From: Streptomyces sp. NRRL B-24484
GTDB taxonomy: Bacteria; Actinomycetota; Actinomycetes; Streptomycetales; Streptomycetaceae
Length of the DNA stretch: 45,831 bases
Assembly: GCF_000717715.1 (NCBI RefSeq)
Contig: NZ_JOAI01000052.1
Location: forward strand, 1-45,831
Direction of reading: 5' to 3'
Every line of letters begins with the position of its first letter. The stretch's first letter is position 1. The position numbers and the translations under genes are program-made. Of the stretch, positions 15,200 through 22,392 are shown in pieces. The notes under the pieces were generated by a model that was not told the origin of the DNA, did not search any database, and worked only from the letters and a program-made list of their open reading frames with translations.

Positions 15200-15352
15200 T
15201 CAGCGCGGCCGGGCGTGCCGGGCGACGCCGCCCTGCCGGGGTCGCCCGGTCGGCCGCTCGCCCCGGTGGCGGGCCTGCCGTCCCGGGGCGGTCGCCGTGA
15301 GCACGGCGGCCAGCACGAGCGGGGCCAGCAGCAGGACCATCACGGTGTTCAC
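15200..15352 (-). CDS. Possible 50-aa single-helix membrane protein
   Basis: GTG 15352 preceded by GGAGG at a 5-nt spacing. The product VNTVMVLLLAPLVLAAVLTA is one transmembrane helix, followed by a strongly basic tail (many Arg, Gln, Gly). No family known. The RBS and native codon bias support it, its small size counts against it. It lies in the 509-bp gap between the 14691 and 15599 genes and is divergent from the latter; a TAGGGT -10-like hexamer at 15502-15507 may serve the 15599 gene. Confidence 0.45.
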   Translation of the reverse strand: MNTVMVLLLAPLVLAAVLTATAPGRQARHRGERPTGRPRQGGVARHARPR

Positions 15353-15598
15353 GGCCACCTCCGGAGTCGATCGCGTCCTCGGACGGCGGACCGCCTGCCC
15401 CCGGACCGCTGTCCCATGCCCGCATCGCACCGAACGGGTACCGGCCCGTCGCCGACCGGACCCCCGCCCGCCGGGCCGGCATGGGTGGCGACGCCGACCG
15501 GTAGGGTCGTCGCGCTGCGGCTCCGAGGGATCGGGCCGCGACCGGCCAGCGAGCGGTCCGGGGCCGGGTCCGGGCCGGACGGCCGAGGAGGGTGACGG

Positions 15599-16234
15599 AT
15601 GGCGGCGGACGGACGGCGGGCGGCCGAGGACCCGGGGCGGCCCGTCTGGGTCCTGCCCCCGCTGGAAGGGGTCGGGCCGCTGCGGTTCGGCATGCGGGCC
15701 GAGGAGGTTGCCGCGGCCGTGCCGGACGCCCACTGGCTGGGCCGCTTCGAGGCGGAGCCGTACTGGCCCGAGATCCTGGGCCTCCGGTTCGGCTTCCGGC
15801 CGGCGGTGCCGGCGGTGTACGCGTACTTCGACGGGCCCGGCCGGCTGTTCTGCGTGGCGGCCGATGCGGCCGCCGGACCGCAGGTGACGCTGGACGGCTG
15901 CGAGCTGACCGGCCGTCCGCCCGCTCGGCTGCAGGACGCGCTGCACGAGCGTCCGTGGCCGGAGGGCTCCGGTGTGAGCTACGGACCGCGCGGGAACCCG
16001 GCGGTGAACGCGATCGGCCTCGTCCTGCGGGTGCAGGAGACCCCGGGCGGCGTACTGACCCGGCCGGTGCTGGTGGGCCGGGAGTGGGCGGACCGCTGTG
16101 CCGACGATGCGGAGGGCCCGGTGCCGGAGTGCGAGTGGCTCGGCCGCCAGTGGCCCTGCCCCGGGTACCCGGACGTCCTGCCGCCCGCCGGAGAGTCACC
16201 CGGCTGGCCACGCGGCTGGCGCCCGCCGTTCTGA
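15599..16234 (+). CDS. Hypothetical protein, 211 aa
   Basis: ATG 15599 behind GAGGAGGG. Soluble, rich in aromatic and Pro residues; opens with a PVWVLPPLEGVGPLRFGMRAEEVA segment followed by predicted beta strands (VPAVYAYFDG, RLFCVAADA). It ends Pro/Trp-rich (ESPGWPRGWRPPF). I do not recognise a family; it has the size and look of accessory proteins of unknown function in streptomycetes. It converges on the FAD monooxygenase, and the 157 bp between them hold nothing clear. Confidence 0.7.
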   Translation: MAADGRRAAEDPGRPVWVLPPLEGVGPLRFGMRAEEVAAAVPDAHWLGRFEAEPYWPEILGLRFGFRPAVPAVYAYFDGPGRLFCVAADAAAGPQVTLDGCELTGRPPARLQDALHERPWPEGSGVSYGPRGNPAVNAIGLVLRVQETPGGVLTRPVLVGREWADRCADDAEGPVPECEWLGRQWPCPGYPDVLPPAGESPGWPRGWRPPF

Positions 16235-16391
16235 AGGCCTCGCAGCTCCGCGGCGGTGGCGTCCCGGTCACACCGGAGCGGCCCCACCGCCCGGCCACGC
16301 GCAGGCGGCCCGTCGCGAGGTGGTCCCGGAGTTCGGTGCGGCAGGCCCGCCCGCCCGATCGCCCACCGCAGCGACCGGCAGGGCGGGGCGG

Positions 16392-17552
16392 TCAGCCGAG
16401 CCGTGGTGGCTGCCAGTCGTGGTGACGGAGGATCATCCGCACGGCCGCGGCGGAGGGGGTCAACCGCATCGCGGTGTTGCGCAGCGCGACGGCGAGCGGC
16501 CGGGAGAGCTGGTGGCCCATCCGGCCGGCCTGCCGGGCGGCCCGTGCGACGGCCTGGCTGCGGGGCCTGCGTTCGGCGTCGTAGCGGGCGAGCGCGGTCT
16601 CGACGTCGGGCGCGGCGGCGAGCGCCGCGGCCAGCGTGACGGCGTCTTCCAGCGCCTGGCAGGCGCCCTGTCCGAGGTTGGGCGTCATCGCGTGCGCCGC
16701 GTCGCCGAGCAGGGCGGTCCGGCCGACCGCGTACCCGGGGAGCGGGGTGCGCAGCTCGTGGACGTCGTGGTGCAGGACGGCCTCGGGCCGGGTCGCGTCG
16801 AGCAGGTCGGGGATCGGCCGGTGCCAGTCGTGGAACCGTCGGCGCAGTTCGGCGAGCGGGTCGGTGAAGCGCGTCCCGGCGGGCAGGGGGAGGACGGCGT
16901 GCCATTCGGCCCTGCCGTCCCGCAGGGCGATGTGGCCGAACTCGGCGCCCCGGCCCCAGGTCAGTTCGAAGTCGGTGCGCAGGTCGACCGGCCGCTCGGT
17001 GATCGCGCGCAGCACAGCGGAGCCGCTGTGCACCGGGCCGGGGTGGTCCGGGAAGAGCCCGCTGCGGACGGTGCTCCGGATGCCGTCGGCCGCCACCACC
17101 AGGTCGGCGTCCAGGGCGGTGCCGTCGAGGTCGACCCGGACCGTCCCGGGATCCACCTGCCGCACCGGACCGGCCTCGGCTCCGATCAGCTGGGCCTCGG
17201 CGGGCAGTGCCTCCCGGAGCAGTCGGTGCAGGACGGCGCGCGGGATGCCGGTGATCGGCGCGCCCACCGCCCGTTCCAGCGCGCGGCCGTCCATCCGGGC
17301 CAGCCAGCGGCCCTCCGGTGTGCGGGTGCCGCCGAGGTACTGGCCGCGCGCGGCCTGCCGGACCGCTCCGCCCACGCCGAGTTCGTCCAGGGCGCGCAGG
17401 CCGTTCGCGGCCAGTGAGACGGCGGCCCCCGCATCGTCGAGCACGGGTGCGCGCTCGACGACCCTCACCGCCCACCCGGTGCGGTGCAGGCCGATCGCGG
17501 CGGCCAGCCCGCCGATGCCTCCGCCGACGACGACCGCTGTGCCGCCCACCAT
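16392..17552 (-). CDS. FAD-dependent monooxygenase (group A aromatic hydroxylase type)
   Basis: 386 aa from ATG 17552 behind GGGGG. Signatures in order: VVVGGGIGGLAAAIGLHRTGWAVRVVE (GxGxxG plus the ADP-ribose Glu, residues 7-33), ADLVVAADGIRSTVR (DG motif, about 150-165) and ALLGDAAHAMTPNLGQGACQALEDA (GD motif, about 280-305). Predicted NAD(P)H-dependent hydroxylation of an aromatic or polyketide-like substrate in the cytoplasm. It is divergent from a TetR gene with two matching palindromes between, so it is probably repressed by that TetR and induced by its substrate. Confidence 0.92.
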   Translation of the reverse strand: MVGGTAVVVGGGIGGLAAAIGLHRTGWAVRVVERAPVLDDAGAAVSLAANGLRALDELGVGGAVRQAARGQYLGGTRTPEGRWLARMDGRALERAVGAPITGIPRAVLHRLLREALPAEAQLIGAEAGPVRQVDPGTVRVDLDGTALDADLVVAADGIRSTVRSGLFPDHPGPVHSGSAVLRAITERPVDLRTDFELTWGRGAEFGHIALRDGRAEWHAVLPLPAGTRFTDPLAELRRRFHDWHRPIPDLLDATRPEAVLHHDVHELRTPLPGYAVGRTALLGDAAHAMTPNLGQGACQALEDAVTLAAALAAAPDVETALARYDAERRPRSQAVARAARQAGRMGHQLSRPLAVALRNTAMRLTPSAAAVRMILRHHDWQPPRLG

Positions 17553-17567
17553 GTCCAGCCCCCGTTC

Positions 17568-17615
17568 TTCTACATCTGTAGAAGGGTGACCCTACCCGAA
17601 CCGCTACAGGTGTAG
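17568..17615. promoter_or_regulatory. Pair of TetR operators between the monooxygenase and its regulator
   Basis: TTCTACA-TC-TGTAGAA (17568-17583) and CTACA-GG-TGTAG (17604-17615) share the core CTACA-N2-TGTAG. They occupy the 73-bp divergent promoter region and would allow the TetR to control both genes. Confidence 0.7.
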
Positions 17616-17625
17616 AAAGGACCCC

Positions 17626-18198
17626 ATGGCAACGGACCGGCGCACCCTCCTCGCGGACGCGGCTCTCGACGTACTCGCCGACGAGGGGATGCGCGGCCTG
17701 ACCCACCGCGCGGTCGACCGCCGGGCCGGTCTGCCGACCGGCACCACCTCGGCCTACTTCCGCACCCGGGCGGCGCTGCTCACCGGCCTGGTCACCCGTC
17801 TCGTCCACCTCGACCAGGCGGAACTGCAGGCGGCGGCCGAGCAGGTGCCGCCGATCCGCTCCGCGGAGGAGCTGGTGGACGGCATGCTGCTGCTCGCCCG
17901 CCAGCGGCTCACCGGCGAGGGCCGTCGCCGCTCGCTCGCCCGCCACGCCTGTGCCGTCGAGAGCGTGCGCGACCCGGAGTTGCGCGAGATCCTCGTGCCC
18001 CGCGAGAACGCCGGCCGCGAGGCCGTCCGGCGGTTCCTCGCCGACCACGGCGTGGTGGACGTCGAGAGCCGCACCCACACCCTGCTGACCTGCCTCGACG
18101 GACTCGTCTTCGACGGCCTGGTGAGTGGCGGCGAGGTGCACCGGGAGGCCTTGGAGGGCCTGGTCGCGGCAGCCCTGCGCCCGCCCCGACAAGGCTGA
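17626..18198 (+). CDS. TetR/AcrR-family transcriptional repressor
   Basis: 190 aa from ATG 17626. N-terminal helix-turn-helix: RRTLLADAALDVLADEGMRGLTHRAVDRRAGLPTGTTSAYFRTRAALL (residues 5-52), with the usual recognition-helix TxxAYFRxR pattern. The remainder is an all-helical ligand-binding/dimer domain. It is divergent from the FAD monooxygenase, with two dyads of core CTACA-N2-TGTAG between them, so autorepression and monooxygenase control are likely. Confidence 0.9.
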   Translation: MATDRRTLLADAALDVLADEGMRGLTHRAVDRRAGLPTGTTSAYFRTRAALLTGLVTRLVHLDQAELQAAAEQVPPIRSAEELVDGMLLLARQRLTGEGRRRSLARHACAVESVRDPELREILVPRENAGREAVRRFLADHGVVDVESRTHTLLTCLDGLVFDGLVSGGEVHREALEGLVAAALRPPRQG

Positions 18199-18274
18199 GG
18201 CCGCAACCGCCGGATCGGCCAGGGCGGCCGGCGAAGGTGGCGCACGGTCGGACGACACAGGAGCGGGTGGCGGG

Positions 18275-19006
18275 ATGACGGACAGTGGGACGACGGACAG
18301 TGGGACGGCCGACGGCGGGACGGCCGACGCGGACGCGTCCTTGCTCGCGGCTGCCCGGCAGAGGCTGCGGGCGGGGGCCGCGCCGACCGCGGTCTGCGGC
18401 GAGCTCGCCGCACGGACGCACTGCTGGTGGGAGGCCGCGTCGGCCGTCGGCCGGGCGGCGGGGATCCCGGAGCCCGAACTGCGGCGGCGCCTGCACGGCG
18501 AGCCGGCACAGGTGCAGCGCGCGCTCGGCCCTGGCGAGGAGGAGGCGTACGGCGAACTCCTTTCGATGCTCGGCGTGTTCGACGTCCACGAGCAGCTGGA
18601 CGGGCGGGCGGCGGCGATCGCGGAACACCTGCGGACCGCGGTCGCCGCCATGGGCGGCGTGGCGAGCGGTCATGCGCTCGGCCTCTCGCGCCGGATGGCC
18701 GAGGGCGAGCTGACAGACGCCTTCCGGTCGCTCGCCCGCCTCGGTCCGCGGGCCCGGGGCGGTCGACCCACGGCGTTCTGGGCGGCCCTCGTCACGGCCG
18801 GCGAACTCCTCGACCCGGCGGACCGCGAGGAGAGCGCGGCGGTGACGGAGGCGCTCGCCAAGTGCCGTGTGAGTCTTGAGCGTTGCACCGGCGAGGCCCG
18901 GACGAAGCCCGCTCCCCCGGTCCTGCCTCACGGCCGGACGGCGACGACCGCCAACCGCACCGACGCCCTCCCGCCCCTCGACCCCGACAACCGCCGGACG
19001 GAGTGA
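18275..19006 (+). CDS. Hypothetical protein, 243 aa
   Basis: ATG 18275 behind AGGAG. Residues 1-20 are a low-complexity Thr/Asp/Ser/Gly repeat (TDSGT TDSGT ADGGT) generated by a 15-nt direct repeat. The main body (LLAAARQRLRAGAAPTAVCGELAARTHCWWEAASAVGRAAGI onwards) is Ala/Leu-rich, all-helical and soluble; the last 40 residues are Pro/Thr-rich and probably disordered. No family recognised. It lies 76 bp after the TetR gene on the same strand and might be co-transcribed. Confidence 0.65.
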   Translation: MTDSGTTDSGTADGGTADADASLLAAARQRLRAGAAPTAVCGELAARTHCWWEAASAVGRAAGIPEPELRRRLHGEPAQVQRALGPGEEEAYGELLSMLGVFDVHEQLDGRAAAIAEHLRTAVAAMGGVASGHALGLSRRMAEGELTDAFRSLARLGPRARGGRPTAFWAALVTAGELLDPADREESAAVTEALAKCRVSLERCTGEARTKPAPPVLPHGRTATTANRTDALPPLDPDNRRTE

Positions 19007-19048
19007 CGGACTCGGCGCCGCCGACCCGACGGCGTCGGCCCCGGCCCC

Positions 19049-19054
19049 TATCCT
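19049..19054 (+). promoter_or_regulatory. -10 box of a leaderless VOC transcript
   Basis: TATCCT, 6 nt, ATG at 19061, with no Shine-Dalgarno. The expected start of transcription coincides with the start codon. Confidence 0.55.
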
Positions 19055-19060
19055 GGGGAC

Positions 19061-19501
19061 ATGACCATTCAGCGCATGGACAACGTCGGCATCGTCGTCG
19101 ACGACCTCGATGCCGCCGTCGCCTTCTTCACCGAACTCGGCATGGAGTTGGAAGGCCGGATGCCGATCGACGGCCGCTGGGCGGGGAACGTCGTCGGGCT
19201 CGACGACATGCGCAGCGAGATCGCGATGATGCGGATCCCTGGCGCGCCGGGCCGGCTCGAACTGGCGACGTACCACGCCCCGAAGGCGATCACCCCCGAG
19301 CCGGCGATCGCCCCGGCGAACACCCTGGGCCTGCACCGCGTCATGTTCGCCGTCGACGACCTGGAGGACACCCTTGCCCGCCTCCGCCCGCACGGCGCCG
19401 AACTCGTCGGCGAGGTGACGCGCTTCGAGGACAGCTACCTGCTCTGCTACCTCCGCGGGCCGAGCGGAATCATCCTCGCGCTCGCCGAGCAGCTGAACTG
19501 A
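19061..19501 (+). CDS. VOC-superfamily (glyoxalase/dioxygenase fold) protein
   Basis: 146 aa from ATG 19061, probably translated from a leaderless mRNA. The paired beta-alpha-beta-beta-beta modules are visible: MDNVGIVVDDLDAAVAFFTELGMELEGR (first) and LGLHRVMFAVDDLEDTLARLRPHGAELVGEV (second), ending RGPSGIILALAEQL, the usual closing strand with a metal-ligand Glu position. The fold covers glyoxalase I, bleomycin-type resistance and dioxygenases; the specific activity cannot be read here. Cytoplasmic. Confidence 0.88.
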   Translation: MTIQRMDNVGIVVDDLDAAVAFFTELGMELEGRMPIDGRWAGNVVGLDDMRSEIAMMRIPGAPGRLELATYHAPKAITPEPAIAPANTLGLHRVMFAVDDLEDTLARLRPHGAELVGEVTRFEDSYLLCYLRGPSGIILALAEQLN

Positions 19502-19549
19502 GGGCGAGGGCGGCCCGCTCCCGGAGGCACCGGCCCGAGCGCCGACGGT

Positions 19550-19577
19550 AGCGTTCTGGTGAGCGCGACAGAACGCT
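19550..19577. terminator. Hairpin between VOC and GNAT genes
   Basis: AGCGTTCTG / CAGAACGCT, perfect 9-bp stem, 10-nt loop, 49 bp after the VOC stop. A terminator is most likely; an operator is possible. Confidence 0.45.
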
Positions 19578-19774
19578 CCCGAGGCGGGCTGAGCACTCCA
19601 GTCGAGCCGACCCTCGGCGTCGGTCACAGCCCGGACAGCCCGCAGTTCACGGGGGCGCCGACCAGGCATCAAGGGCGGCTGACCCCGGCCTTCGACAACC
19701 GGACTCAGCCGGGGTCTGGGGCCGGACCGTGCAAGCGACTGCTGAGACGCCGAAATCCGCCTGATCCACTGGCT

Positions 19775-19780
19775 TATGGT
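19775..19780 (+). promoter_or_regulatory. -10 box of a possibly leaderless GNAT transcript
   Basis: TATGGT, then 6 nt, then ATG 19787; no Shine-Dalgarno is visible. Confidence 0.4.
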
Positions 19781-19786
19781 TCCCGC

Positions 19787-20257
19787 ATGAAGACCATGCT
19801 CCACCTGGAGAACATCACCGCCGACAACTTCGACGCCGCGATCGGCCTGAAGGTGCGTCCAGACCAGGAGCACCTGGTCGCTCCGGTCGTGAAGTCGCTT
19901 GCAGAAGCGTATGTGCACCCCGATACAGCCTGGCCTCGACTCATCCTTGACGGCGACCGGCCCGTTGGTTTCCTCATGGCATTCTTCGGCATCGACTTCG
20001 CCGGTGACGGTCGGGGCGCCGACTATCGCTCCGGCCTCTGGCGCCTCAACATCGCAGCCGGAGAACAAGGGCGTGGATACGGCCGCTTTGCGGTGCAGTC
20101 CGTGGCCGCTGAGATCCGGCGCCGCGGCGGTACTCGCCTGACGACCACCTGGCACCCGGGCGGAAACGGCCCGGAAGGCTTCTACCTGGGGCTTGGGTTC
20201 CGGCCGACTGGGGAGACCAGCGGTGATCAGCGAGTCGGTGAACTTGACCTGACCTGA
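19787..20257 (+). CDS. GNAT-family N-acetyltransferase
   Basis: 156 aa from ATG 19787; the open frame to 19559 crosses the hairpin and promoter and is not native. Acetyl-CoA site: LWRLNIAAGEQGRGYGRFAVQSVAAEIRRRGG (residues about 83-114) with the Q-G-R-G-Y-G pyrophosphate loop, then GNGPEGFYLGLGFRPTGE, the usual C-terminal strand pair. The arrangement resembles spermidine/diamine or aminoglycoside-type GNATs, but the substrate is unknown. Third-position GC is visibly lower than in neighbours (CTT, GCA, GAA, GAT and TAT codons), and a transposase relic follows 63 bp later, suggesting recent transfer. Confidence 0.88.
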   Translation: MKTMLHLENITADNFDAAIGLKVRPDQEHLVAPVVKSLAEAYVHPDTAWPRLILDGDRPVGFLMAFFGIDFAGDGRGADYRSGLWRLNIAAGEQGRGYGRFAVQSVAAEIRRRGGTRLTTTWHPGGNGPEGFYLGLGFRPTGETSGDQRVGELDLT

Positions 20258-20320
20258 GTTCTGCTCCGTCGGACGGAACGACGACTCGCTCAACGTGAGG
20301 CCGGTGCCGGGCCGAAGTAG

Positions 20321-20990
20321 GACCTGGTCTTCACCGACCGGGTGCTCGTCACCCTGGTCCACCTGCGCACCGGGCTCCCGCACGCCGCGCTCGCCGCGCT
20401 GTACGGCACCGCCCGCTCCACGATCTCCTGCGCGATCGGCGAGATCCGCCCACTGCCGGCGGCGCGCGGCTTCGCCGTCCCCGACCACCCCCGGTATCCG
20501 ACTGCGCATCCTGGCGGACGTGTTCGCCTACGCCGAGGCCGAGGGGATCCGGCGCCGGATCGACGGTGCCGAGACCCAGGTCCGCCGCCCCAAGGCCAAC
20601 CGGCCCGGACGGCGAGCCTTCGTCTCCGGCAAGAGGAAACGGAACACCATCAAGACCACCACCATCAGCGACGGCCGGGGCCGCCTGCTGTGGTCGGGCG
20701 CGGACCGGCCCGGCCGAATGCACGACCAGACCGCCATGCGCACCGAGGGCATCGCCGAGCACGCCTAGCGGGAGATGCGCCGCCGGCAGTCCTCAGATCG
20801 GATCTGCATCGAGCACACCAACGCCGAACTGCGGCAGTGGCGGCCGCTCCAGCGCTACACCGGCCGACGCGAGGACTACGCCGATACCTACCGCGCGATC
20901 GCCTCACTGGTCTCGGACCGCTCTGCGCGCAGAGCAACCCGCCGCAAGCCGAGCACCGACCTGGTGCTCGCCCGGCAGACCGCCTGCTGA
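20321..20990 (+). pseudogene. Decayed IS transposase (DDE_Tnp_4-like)
   Basis: Three pieces of one transposase in two frames. Piece 1 (from 20321): DRVLVTLVHLRTGLPHAALAALYG, with a helix-turn-helix, in frame 2. Near 20500 it shifts frame into LRILADVFAYAEAEG ... RIDGAETQVRRPKANRPGRRAFVSGKRK ... HDQTAMRTEGIAEHA, which stops at 20768. Piece 3 (20775-20990) restarts in the same frame with MRRRQSSDRICIEHTNAELRQWRPLQRYTGRRED and runs to the native C-terminus. About 40-50 residues between pieces 2 and 3, which should hold the second catalytic Asp, are missing, as is the N-terminus. Inactive. Confidence 0.85.
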
Positions 20991-21052
20991 TCACCCACAG
21001 CTAACCCGCCGGGCCAGCACGCCCAGACCTCAATCGCGGACCCAGTCGTTAC

Positions 21053-21136
21053 GGACACCGGCCCGCGGACACCGACCCGCGGACACCGGCCCGCGGACAC
21101 CGGCCCGCGGACACCGGCCCGCGGACACCGGCTCGT
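21053..21136. repeat. 14-bp tandem repeat, six copies
   Basis: Unit GGACACCGGCCCGC at 21053, 21067 (one change), 21081, 21095, 21109 and 21123 (diverged last copy). No spacers. It lies between the transposase relic and the DUF1772 gene and ends 5 bp before that gene's stop codon. Confidence 0.9.
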
Positions 21137-21140
21137 GGGC

Positions 21141-21587
21141 TCAGGCGAGGGCGGCGACCAGCAGGGTGAGGGCGCCGACGAGGACGGCGACGCGCAGGTA
21201 GTGCCAGCGGTCCCAGCGGTTCGACTGCTCCCTCCAGTCCGCCGGACGGTTCTCGACGGTCCACGTCTTGCTCCGGTTGTTGATCGGGACGAGCACCAGC
21301 AGCGACATGACCACGCTGACGACCAGCAGCGCGGCGCCGCCGACGACCAGGCCGGTGCCCTCGTGCGACCGGCCGGCGACGGCCCAGGCCGCGCAGAGGA
21401 CGACCGAGCCGATGTACCAGAACGGCATGACCGCGCCGAGCATCCGGCCGCCGTGGCTGCGGCCGAGCTGACCTGCGTCGTCGGGGAGGGCGCCGAGGAT
21501 CCGGTTGATGACGAAGGCGACGGAGAACTCCACCCCCACCATCACTCCGACGACCACGGTGGTGAAGACCTCGAGTGCATCGAGCAT
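21141..21587 (-). CDS. DUF1772 membrane protein (anthrone oxygenase-like)
   Basis: 148 aa from ATG 21587 behind AGGAGGG. Four membrane helices: residues about 5-30, 50-75, 82-103 and 128-148. The MVGVEFSVAFVINRILGALP and MPFWYIGSVVLCAAWAV segments, and the NNRSKTW...W....RWDRWHYLRV block before the last helix, match the DUF1772/anthrone-oxygenase-like family. Members are often small accessory oxygenases or of unknown role; here it may simply be a TetR-controlled membrane protein. It is divergent from a TetR gene with two identical-pattern dyads in between. Confidence 0.85.
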   Translation of the reverse strand: MLDALEVFTTVVVGVMVGVEFSVAFVINRILGALPDDAGQLGRSHGGRMLGAVMPFWYIGSVVLCAAWAVAGRSHEGTGLVVGGAALLVVSVVMSLLVLVPINNRSKTWTVENRPADWREQSNRWDRWHYLRVAVLVGALTLLVAALA

Positions 21588-21604
21588 GACGACCCTCCTG
21601 GGAT

Positions 21605-21668
21605 CTAGCGCTGCTAGCCGATGAGGCAACGCTAGTACTTCTGCCGCTCGCTTGTCTAGCAGTGCTAG
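21605..21668. promoter_or_regulatory. Two CTAGC-N3-GCTAG TetR operators, one over a leaderless -10
   Basis: CTAGC-GCT-GCTAG (21605-21617) and CTAGC-AGT-GCTAG (21656-21668). The second overlaps the TAGGAT -10 box (21666-21671), which lies 6 nt before the TetR ATG, so binding would block the regulator's own promoter. Confidence 0.7.
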
Positions 21669-21677
21669 GATCGAAGC

Positions 21678-22256
21678 ATGTCGGTACAGCAACGCAAGGA
21701 ACGCGAACGGGCGGACCGCGAGCGCCTCATCGTGACCACGGCCCGTGAACTCGCCGAGCAGCAGGGCTGGGACGCGGTCACCACCCGCCGGCTCGCCGAG
21801 CGCATCGAGTACAGCCAGCCCGTCCTCTACAGCCACTTCCGCGGCAAGCGCGAGATCATCGGCGCCGTCGCCCTCCAGGGTGCCGCCGAGATGGCCGTCG
21901 CGGTGCGGGACGCGGCGGCGGCCGCGAACGGCCCGCACGAGCGGGTCGCCGCGATGGCCCGCGCCTACCTCGACTTCGCCGAGCGCAACCCGGCGGTCTA
22001 CGACGCCCTGTTCCAGCTCGACGGCGGCCTGGCGTACGCGCAGGAGGACACCCCGGAGCCGCTGAAGGACGCCTTCGCCGCGCTGATGGAGAGCCTGGCC
22101 GGGGTCGCCGGGGACGGCGTCGACCCGGGGCTGTTCACCGAGACGTTCTGGGCGTCCCTGCACGGCCTCGCGACCCTGACCCGGGCGCGACGGCTGCTGC
22201 CGGAGGACACCGAGCGGAGGGTCGGGCTGCTGGTCGACCGGCTCGCCGTGGTCTGA
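21678..22256 (+). CDS. TetR/AcrR-family transcriptional regulator
   Basis: 192 aa from ATG 21678, probably leaderless. HTH: RERLIVTTARELAEQQGWDAVTTRRLAERIEYSQPVLYSHFRGKREIIGAVAL (residues 14-66), with the VLYSHFRGK recognition segment. The C-terminal helical domain contains AYLDFAERNPAVYDALFQLDGGL, typical of the WHG/TetR_C group. Expected to repress itself and the divergent DUF1772 gene through the CTAGC-N3-GCTAG pair; the ligand is unknown. Confidence 0.9.
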   Translation: MSVQQRKERERADRERLIVTTARELAEQQGWDAVTTRRLAERIEYSQPVLYSHFRGKREIIGAVALQGAAEMAVAVRDAAAAANGPHERVAAMARAYLDFAERNPAVYDALFQLDGGLAYAQEDTPEPLKDAFAALMESLAGVAGDGVDPGLFTETFWASLHGLATLTRARRLLPEDTERRVGLLVDRLAVV

Positions 22257-22300
22257 CGCACCGTCCCGACGGTCACGCCGGGCCGCGCCCCGCGGACGCA

Positions 22301-22337
22301 CAGCACCCCCACGGGCCGACGACCCGTGGGGGTGCTG
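22301..22337. terminator. Perfect 15-bp bidirectional terminator
   Basis: CAGCACCCCCACGGG / CCCGTGGGGGTGCTG with a 7-nt loop, between the convergent TetR and S53 peptidase genes. Confidence 0.75.
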
Positions 22338-22370
22338 CGTGTGGGGGTGCTGCGTGTGGGGTGCTGCGCG
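22326..22370. repeat. 15-bp tandem repeat, three copies
   Basis: GTGGGGGTGCTGCGT at 22326 and 22341, and a variant at 22356. The first copy is part of the terminator's right arm, so the array probably arose by slippage from it. Confidence 0.7.
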
Positions 22371-22392
22371 TGGTGGTGCCAGGCGTCGCGGG

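Noticed and set aside
21053..21136. Possible CRISPR array
   Set aside because: The repeats are only 14 bp and contiguous, with no spacers and no cas genes nearby.
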